Positions 58,697 to 64,000 of a DNA stretch of 64,000 nucleotides are shown here, piece by piece. The notes beneath the pieces were generated by a model. It had not been told where the DNA came from. It saw only the letters and a program-made list of their open reading frames with translations, and made no database searches. Each line of letters opens with the position of its first letter. Within the stretch, counting starts at the first letter, position 1. The position numbers were made by a program, and so were the translations under genes. Origin of the DNA: Pseudomonadota bacterium (lineage in GTDB: Bacteria; Pseudomonadota; Gammaproteobacteria; Steroidobacterales; Steroidobacteraceae); NCBI GenBank assembly GCA_018240525.1, contig JAFEFN010000013.1, forward strand, positions 310,001-374,000, written 5' to 3'.

Positions 58697-58718
58697 CCGG
58701 ACAATCCCCATTGTCCGG
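58697..58718. promoter_or_regulatory. Palindrome upstream of folE2
   Basis: CCGGACAAT-CCCC-ATTGTCCGG is a perfect inverted repeat with nine-base arms. A third half-site, ACAATCC, recurs at 58720-58726. It lies 24 bases before the folE2 start. No T-run follows, so an operator is more likely than a terminator. A DNA-binding protein for it is not identified; a metal regulator would fit because folE2 is often zinc-controlled. Confidence 0.5.
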
Positions 58719-58741
58719 AACAATCCTGTAGGCTTTCGCAG

Positions 58742-59566
58742 ATGAATCCCCCCGCCTTCACCGCCAAGATCGCGCGCACCGCCCCTAACGATGTCGAGGA
58801 CGTGCAGGCGCGCGCTGACACGCGCCAGCTGCCCATCAACCGCGTTGGCATCAAGGACATCCGCCATCCGGTGCGGGTGCGCGACCGCTCGGCCGGCGAG
58901 CAGCACACCATCGCCAAGTTCAACATGTACGTGAGCCTGCCGCACAACTTCAAGGGCACGCACATGTCGCGCTTCGTGGAGATCCTGCACGCGGAGCGGG
59001 AGATTTCCGTGGAGTCCTTCCGCGCCATGCTGGGCACGATGACGAGCCGCCTCGAGGCCGACACCGGGCACATCGAGATGAGCTTCCCGTTCTTCGTCAT
59101 GAAGAAGGCGCCGGTCTCGGGCGTCGAGAGCCTGATGGACTACCACGCCAAGCTGATCGGCGAACACCACAAGGGCCAGACGGAGATGTGGGTGGAGGTG
59201 GTGGTGCCGGTGACCAGCCTGTGCCCGTGCTCGAAGAAGATCTCCGACTACGGCGCGCACAACCAGCGCTCGCACGTGACCATCCGCGCGAAGCTGCGCA
59301 GCCACATGTGGATCGAGGAGCTCATCGAGATCGCCGAGAGCGAGGCCTCGTGCGAGCTGTACGGAATCCTCAAGCGCCCGGACGAGAAATACGTCACCGA
59401 GCGCGCCTACGACAACCCGAAGTTCGTCGAGGACGTGGTGCGCGATGTGGCGACGCGACTCAACAAGGACGACCGGGTCGCCGCCTACGTGGCCGAATCG
59501 GAGAACTTCGAGTCGATCCACAACCACTCCGCCTACGCGCTCATCGAGCGCGACAAGGACGCCTAG
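58742..59566 (+). CDS. folE2: GTP cyclohydrolase I type 2
   Basis: 274 residues. Converts GTP to dihydroneopterin triphosphate for folate and queuosine synthesis. The N-terminus [17 protein letters not shown] and the catalytic region [21 protein letters not shown] belong to the FolE2 (COG1469) family, which can work with metals other than zinc. No zinc-dependent folE or zinc-starvation genes are in the window, so it may be the only or a reserve enzyme. Confidence 0.95.
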   Translation: MNPPAFTAKIARTAPNDVEDVQARADTRQLPINRVGIKDIRHPVRVRDRSAGEQHTIAKFNMYVSLPHNFKGTHMSRFVEILHAEREISVESFRAMLGTMTSRLEADTGHIEMSFPFFVMKKAPVSGVESLMDYHAKLIGEHHKGQTEMWVEVVVPVTSLCPCSKKISDYGAHNQRSHVTIRAKLRSHMWIEELIEIAESEASCELYGILKRPDEKYVTERAYDNPKFVEDVVRDVATRLNKDDRVAAYVAESENFESIHNHSAYALIERDKDA

Positions 59567-59684
59567 GAGTCCGGCGCCGCCGGCGCCGCGGATGAAGCAT
59601 TCTTAATGCCGGGCCGATTGCGCCCGGGCTGCCGGAGCCTCTAACGTTGCCGGACGGATAACTGACGGCGGGCGGGAGAGACCG

Positions 59685-59954
59685 ATGACGGCGCGGGCAT
59701 GGGCACGAAAGGTGTTCGCGGCACTGGGCCTGCTGGCCTGCGGAATTGCCGCGGCGGCCGAGCCGCTCGCCTCCCCCTCGGCCACCCCGGTGCGGCACAA
59801 CTCGCTGAAGACCTGCAACCAGCAGGCGGATGCGCGCAACCTCAGCGGCAATGCGCGGGCGCAGTTCGTCAAGCATTGCCAGACACAGACGGTGGGCGCC
59901 CACGGTACGGCCCCCGCCGTGAACGCGAGCACGCCTAAGCCGGCAGGTAAATGA
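59685..59954 (+). CDS. Small exported PsiF-repeat protein
   Basis: 89 residues. A signal peptide ends near AAAAE at about 25. The mature part has one PsiF repeat: LKTCNQQADARNLSGNARAQFVKHCQ, with the usual pair of cysteines. PsiF proteins are small periplasmic proteins of unknown role, phosphate-starvation induced in enterics. GGGAGAG lies before the ATG. The end overlaps the opposing histidine kinase gene by 20 bases. Confidence 0.75.
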   Translation: MTARAWARKVFAALGLLACGIAAAAEPLASPSATPVRHNSLKTCNQQADARNLSGNARAQFVKHCQTQTVGAHGTAPAVNASTPKPAGK

Positions 59955-61311
59955 CGACCTTAAGCCCCGGCGTGTTGTCCTGAAGCTCCATGCGGCCGCG
60001 GTGCAGCCGCGCAATCGCCGCCACCAGGCTCAGGCCTAGCCCACTGCCCTCCTGCGGCGTGCTCGCTGCAAAGCGCACGAAGGGTTGCGCGGCGCGCCTG
60101 CGTTCCTCGGCGGCGATGCCCGGACCGTTGTCGGCCACGAGCAGCTGCACCTGCGCGCCCTCCTGGACGGCGCGCACCTCGACCCGGCCCCCGGCGGGGA
60201 CGTACTTGAGCCCGTTCTCGATGAGGTTGGTGAGCATCTGCGCCAGCAGCTGCCGGTTGCCCTGCACCAGGACGCCCTGCGGCGGCACCTGCCAGGACAG
60301 CTCCCGTCCCTGCGCTGCGTAGACCGGCTCGAACAGCTCGCCGAGCTCGGTCACCAGCGCGGCGATGTCCACCGGTGCCGGCGCTGCGAGCGGCGTGCCG
60401 CTCTCGGCCAGCGCGATCTGCAGCAGCGTCGTGAGCGTGCGCTGCAGGTGATCCACCTCGCGCAGCGCCGACTCCACCGATTCGTGCACCGGTGCTTCGA
60501 GCGGCGGCACGCGCAGCAGCAGAGCGTCCATGCGCGTGCGCAGCCGCTGCAGGGGCGCACGCAGATCGTGCGCGGCGCTGTCGAAGGTGGCCCGCAGGGT
60601 CCCGGCCTGTTCCTCGAGGCGGTCGAGGACGTGGTTGACGGAGGTCGCCAGCGCGTCGAACTCATCGCGCGCACCGGCCACCGGCAGGCGCCGTCCGGGC
60701 TCCCCCGCGAGAATGCGCTGGCAAGTGCTGGCCACCAGGCCGACACGGCGCGCCAGGCGGTAGCTGAACCAGAAGCCGGCCAGGGCCGCCGCCAGGGTGG
60801 AGAGCCCGATGCCCCAGAGCATGGCGCGGCGGAACTTGTCGGCGAAGCGCCTTCCCTGGGAGACATCGGTACCCACCAGCAGCACGTCGCCACCCGGCAG
60901 GGTGCGCACCGCGGCACGCACCGGGTGCACCGCGCGCCGGCCCGGCTCGATGGTGGAGATCTCGAACTCGGGCCGCCGCTCGACCGGCATGCCGTCGAAG
61001 GGCCAGTCGGTCACGTTGCCGGCGATGCGCTCGAAGTTGGCGTCCGCCAGCATGTAGACCGCGCCGATGCGGCCCCAGCTCTCGATGCGCAGGTTGATCT
61101 CGTCGGTGACGCCGGCGATCGCGCTCTGCGCGAATTTGTCCTGCAGGCTCTTCATCTCGGTGTCGATGATGAGGTCCACCTCATCGGTGATGAGGCTCTC
61201 GGTCAGCAGGTAGGCGCTGCCCAGGGTCACGCTGACCGCGAGCATCACCAGCAGCGTGTAGCCCACCGACAGCCGGAACGCCGTCGTGTTGAAAAGATCG
61301 AGGCGGCGCAC
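59935..61311 (-). CDS. Sensor histidine kinase
   Basis: 458 residues. Membrane helices at about 15-36 and 165-185 flank a periplasmic domain of some 125 residues. HAMP follows, then an H-box with FDSAAHDLRAPLQRLR (S-A-A-H in place of S-H). The N-box LTNLIENGLKYVP and G-boxes DNGPGIA and EGSGLGLSLV are complete. It starts one base after the regulator's stop and is cotranscribed with it. The sensed signal is not evident. Confidence 0.92.
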   Translation of the reverse strand: MRRLDLFNTTAFRLSVGYTLLVMLAVSVTLGSAYLLTESLITDEVDLIIDTEMKSLQDKFAQSAIAGVTDEINLRIESWGRIGAVYMLADANFERIAGNVTDWPFDGMPVERRPEFEISTIEPGRRAVHPVRAAVRTLPGGDVLLVGTDVSQGRRFADKFRRAMLWGIGLSTLAAALAGFWFSYRLARRVGLVASTCQRILAGEPGRRLPVAGARDEFDALATSVNHVLDRLEEQAGTLRATFDSAAHDLRAPLQRLRTRMDALLLRVPPLEAPVHESVESALREVDHLQRTLTTLLQIALAESGTPLAAPAPVDIAALVTELGELFEPVYAAQGRELSWQVPPQGVLVQGNRQLLAQMLTNLIENGLKYVPAGGRVEVRAVQEGAQVQLLVADNGPGIAAEERRRAAQPFVRFAASTPQEGSGLGLSLVAAIARLHRGRMELQDNTPGLKVVIYLPA

Positions 61312-61312
61312 G

Positions 61313-61990
61313 TCAGGCGTCGCTGCGCAGCACGTAGCCGGCGCCGCGCACGGTGTGTATCAGCTGTGCGTCGGTGCCGCGGTCGATCGCCTGGCGCAGG
61401 CGGCTGATGTGCACGTCGATGAGGTTGCTCTGCGGGTCGAAATGCAGGTCCCAGACGCCCTCGAGCAGCATCATGCGGGTCACCACCTGGCCGGCGCGCC
61501 GCATGAGGAACTCCAGCAGCTTCAGCTCGCGCGCGGTCAGGTCGACCTCGCGCCCGCCCCGCGTCACCTTGCGCGCCAGCAGGTCGAGTTCCAGGTCCTC
61601 GACCTTCAGGCGAGTGGCGCTGAGGGAGCTGGAGTGGCGGCGCAGCAGCGCCTCCACGCGGGCCAGCAGCTCGCCGAGGGCGAAGGGCTTGGTGAGGTAG
61701 TCATCCCCGCCCGCCTTGAGCCCGCGGATGCGGTCATCCACGCCACCGAGCGCGGACAGCACCAGCACCGGTGTGCCGACGCCCTTGGCGCGCATCGCCT
61801 CGATGATGGCCAGGCCGTCCACGTGCGGCAGCATGCGGTCGGTGATCACGACGTCGAAGGCGCCCGTGGTTGCCTGGGTGAGGCCGGCGCGTCCGTCGGC
61901 GGCGTGCTCCACGGAAGAGCCGCTCTCGCGCAGTCCCTTGACGAGGAAGCGCGCCGCCTCGGTGTCGTCTTCGATGAGGAGTATGTGCAC
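61313..61990 (-). CDS. OmpR-family response regulator (QseB/PmrA-like)
   Basis: 225 residues from GTG 61990 (VHILLIEDDTEAARFL). Receiver with acidic EDD, phospho-Asp in VVITDRMLPHVDGL and the switch GGDDYLTKPFALGELLARVEALLRR. The winged helix ends LIHTVRGAGYVLR. First gene of the pair with the kinase. Targets unknown; the adjacent PsiF-like gene is on the other strand. Confidence 0.92.
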   Translation of the reverse strand: MHILLIEDDTEAARFLVKGLRESGSSVEHAADGRAGLTQATTGAFDVVITDRMLPHVDGLAIIEAMRAKGVGTPVLVLSALGGVDDRIRGLKAGGDDYLTKPFALGELLARVEALLRRHSSSLSATRLKVEDLELDLLARKVTRGGREVDLTARELKLLEFLMRRAGQVVTRMMLLEGVWDLHFDPQSNLIDVHISRLRQAIDRGTDAQLIHTVRGAGYVLRSDA

Positions 61991-62045
61991 GGGGCGACAG
62001 CGTAGGAGTCGCCTCGCCGGCGCGCAAGCGCCGCCCAAGCCGACG

Positions 62046-63374
62046 CTAGGTGCTGCGCGGCGGCAGCGTGCGCTCGGCGCTCTGCAGGCGGGCGATGAGC
62101 GAGCTCAGGAACACGCGGTTGAAGCGCAGCTGGCAGGAAGCGGATACCTGCTCGAGCAGGGTCGAGCTGACCTTGAGCACGGTGACCGCACCGTCGGCGC
62201 GGATGGTCGCGGCGCGTTTGGCGCCCGGCACGTAACTGGCCTCGCCGAAGCAGTCGCCGGTCTCCAGGGCGCCGATGCGCCCGCCGTGGCGCTCGACCGC
62301 GCAGCGGCCGCTCACCAGGATGTAGAAGCGGTCGTCCATCTCGCCTTCCTTGACGATCTCCTCGCCCGAGGCGTAGTCCTGCCAGTTGCTGGCGCGCAGC
62401 ACCTCCCAGATCTCCGCGTGCGAGAACTCGTGGAAGAACTTCAGCCGCCGCAGCACCCCGAACTGTTCCTGCCGGTCGATGCGCGAGTTGGCCTCGCGCA
62501 GGCGCTGGTGCACGCGGGTCAGCTCCGCGGCCAGGTCGACCCCGCTCTTGCAGCGTTTTTCCGGGTCCTTCTGCATGGCCAGCGCGACCACCGTCTCCAG
62601 CTCTTCCGGCACGTCCGGGCGCAGGGTGTGGATCGGGGGCGGCGTGGCGTAGACGATCTGGTGCAGCAGCTTCTGCAGGTTGCCGGCGCGGAACGGCCGC
62701 GCGCCGGTCAGCAGCTCGTACATGACGGCGCCCAGCGAGTACAGGTCCGAGCGGTTGGTGAGCTCGAAGCTCTGCACCTGCTCGGGCGACATGTACGAGG
62801 GGCTGCCGGCGATGCCCTCGATGCGCGAGATATCCGAGTCCGACACCAGCGCGATGCCGAAGTCGATGATGCGCACGTCGCTGTCCTGCGTGAGCATGAT
62901 GTTGGATGGCTTGATGTCGCGGTGAATCACGCCGCGCGAGTGCGCGTAGTTGAGCGCCTTGGCGCACTTGAACATGATCTCGACGGTGTCATCGATGCGC
63001 AGCAGGTTGTCCGGGCGGGTGTAGGCGGCCAGGGTGCGCGCGCCGTGCACGTGCTCGGTCACGATGTAGCAGTGCCCGTTCTCCTCGCCCGCATCGTAGA
63101 TCGGCAGGATGTGCGGGTGCTGCAGCATCCCGACCAGGTGCGCCTCGGAGAGGAACATCTTGCGCGCGATGCGCGCCCGCTCCTCGTCGCCGCCGGTGTC
63201 CATGTTGTACACCTTGATGGCAACGTCGCGCCCGTAGTAGGCATCGTGCGAGAGGTAGACGACACCGGTACTGCCGCGGCCCACTTCGCGGATGACGACG
63301 TACTTGCCGATCTTGTCCGGCATGTGCGCGACAGGCTTCGCGGAGGGCATGGTTTTCGGGGCCGATGAGGACAT
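62046..63374 (-). CDS. Ser/Thr protein kinase fused to a cyclic-nucleotide-binding domain
   Basis: 442 residues from ATG 63374. Residues 24-285 are a complete Hanks kinase: glycine loop GRGSTG (32-37), Lys54, HRDIKPSN (151-158), DFG (171-173) and SPSYMSPEQ. Residues about 311-430 form a CRP/PKA-type cNMP domain whose phosphate cassette has FGE at 376-378 and Arg387 in KRAAT, with the canonical nine-residue spacing. Binding of cAMP or cGMP is therefore possible. There is no membrane helix or DNA-binding domain. The layout is the reverse of eukaryotic PKG, where cNMP domains come first. Its start is 120 bases from the thiL stop. Confidence 0.9.
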   Translation of the reverse strand: MSSSAPKTMPSAKPVAHMPDKIGKYVVIREVGRGSTGVVYLSHDAYYGRDVAIKVYNMDTGGDEERARIARKMFLSEAHLVGMLQHPHILPIYDAGEENGHCYIVTEHVHGARTLAAYTRPDNLLRIDDTVEIMFKCAKALNYAHSRGVIHRDIKPSNIMLTQDSDVRIIDFGIALVSDSDISRIEGIAGSPSYMSPEQVQSFELTNRSDLYSLGAVMYELLTGARPFRAGNLQKLLHQIVYATPPPIHTLRPDVPEELETVVALAMQKDPEKRCKSGVDLAAELTRVHQRLREANSRIDRQEQFGVLRRLKFFHEFSHAEIWEVLRASNWQDYASGEEIVKEGEMDDRFYILVSGRCAVERHGGRIGALETGDCFGEASYVPGAKRAATIRADGAVTVLKVSSTLLEQVSASCQLRFNRVFLSSLIARLQSAERTLPPRST

Positions 63375-63494
63375 GGGCGGCGTGCGGACAATACTTCGTC
63401 GCAGGATAAGTCTGGCGGCAGCGCCGGACTGTGACGCAACCCTCACGCATCCGGGCGGTGGCCCGCGATGCGGCTCGCAGCCGCGGCTCAGCCG

Positions 63495-64000
63495 CTACGA
63501 GAAGTGCTGGTAACCGGAATGCGAGAACTCCATCACAGTACCCGCGCGGGTGACCGTGGTGCCGCTGCCGACGCTCAGCGTGCCGATGCGCGTGTAGCCC
63601 CAGACCGCGCGCGGCAGCGCGGATTCCAGCTGCGGCACGCGCTCCGGCGAGACTGCAAAGCACAGCTCGTAGTCATCGCCGCCGCTCAGGGCGAGCTGGC
63701 GTGCGCGCTCATCGCCCACCGCGGCTTGCAGGGATGCAGATACCGGCAGTGCCTCGTACTCCACCTGCGCAGCAACGCCGCTGGCCTGGGCGAGTTTGCC
63801 CGCATCGCCGAGCAGTCCGTCCGAAACATCGATGCAGGCGCTTGCGTATTCGCGCAGCCGTTCACCGAGCGCCAGGCGCGGCGTGGGCAGCAGGAAGCGC
63901 GCGCGCAGGTAGGCGGCCGCCTCGGGCGGTGCCTGCAGCCGTGACTGCTCGAGCGCCAGTCCGGCCGCGGCATCCCCTGGCGTGCCGGAGACGAACAACG
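63495..64000 (-). CDS. thiL: Thiamine-monophosphate kinase, C-terminal part
   Basis: The last 168 codons of thiL; the gene runs on past the window edge. Makes thiamine diphosphate, the cofactor of Dxs encoded nearby. Conserved segments are CIDVSDGLLGDAGKLA and LSGGDDYELCFAV, the AIR-synthase-like ATP and metal region. The C-terminal end is normal. The N-terminal Mg-binding aspartates cannot be seen. Confidence 0.9.
   Translation of the reverse strand, partial: LFVSGTPGDAAAGLALEQSRLQAPPEAAAYLRARFLLPTPRLALGERLREYASACIDVSDGLLGDAGKLAQASGVAAQVEYEALPVSASLQAAVGDERARQLALSGGDDYELCFAVSPERVPQLESALPRAVWGYTRIGTLSVGSGTTVTRAGTVMEFSHSGYQHFS

Overview
The window is a 64 kb piece of a high-GC gammaproteobacterial chromosome. 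The main evidence is the conserved run asd-fimV-truA-accD-folC-dedD-cvpA-purF, seen in Pseudomonas and Xanthomonas relatives. parE/parC, epmA with a Lys34-type efp, a FimX-like degenerate GGDEF/EAL protein and short EnvZ/OmpR-like operons agree with this. A Xanthomonadales/Nevskiales/Steroidobacterales-like lineage is my best guess, but the family cannot be fixed by eye. No rRNA, tRNA, insertion sequence, CRISPR array or phage gene was recognised.

Region 1 (about 1-15.2 kb) looks accessory and is visibly less GC-rich than the rest. It opens with a complete nine-gene N-type ATPase operon, atpD-C-Q-R-B-E-F-A-G, with no separate delta gene and a b/delta-like AtpF. Then come a regulator with two small membrane proteins, a TetR gene whose 3' end runs into a frameshifted ClC-type CBS remnant, a large exported protein of unknown function, an OmpA-like lipoprotein, a MarR-like fragment overlapping an FAD monooxygenase, and an exported DUF1254 protein.

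Region 2 (15.3-43.1 kb) is housekeeping. It holds folD, facing cysS-gltX; a periplasmic cyclophilin with lpxH; an OmpR/EnvZ-like pair followed by a Spy-like protein; and a long leftward run prmB-aroC-asd-fimV-truA-accD-folC-dedD-cvpA-purF-glycerate kinase-Ser/Thr kinase-miaE. Rightward genes follow: a SCO1-like copper protein, psd, epmA, msrC and rarD, with efp facing them. EpmA and its substrate EF-P lie within 3 kb of each other.

Region 3 (43.1-64 kb) has the FimX-like protein, a porin and a di-haem peroxidase behind a Fur-box-like palindrome, and parE-parC. Next is an operon of rubrerythrin, an Fe-S protein and DUF3501, with a clear promoter and operator palindrome. It continues with xseB-ispA-dxs, folE2, a PsiF-like protein, a second two-component system, a Ser/Thr kinase fused to a cyclic-nucleotide-binding domain, and the 3' part of thiL, cut by the window edge.

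Most of the sequence is ordinary chromosome. The points most worth a second look are the N-ATPase and its c-subunit ion site, the kinase-cNMP fusion, the kinase with a receiver domain lacking its aspartate, the control region of the rubrerythrin operon, and the decayed TetR/CBS junction.
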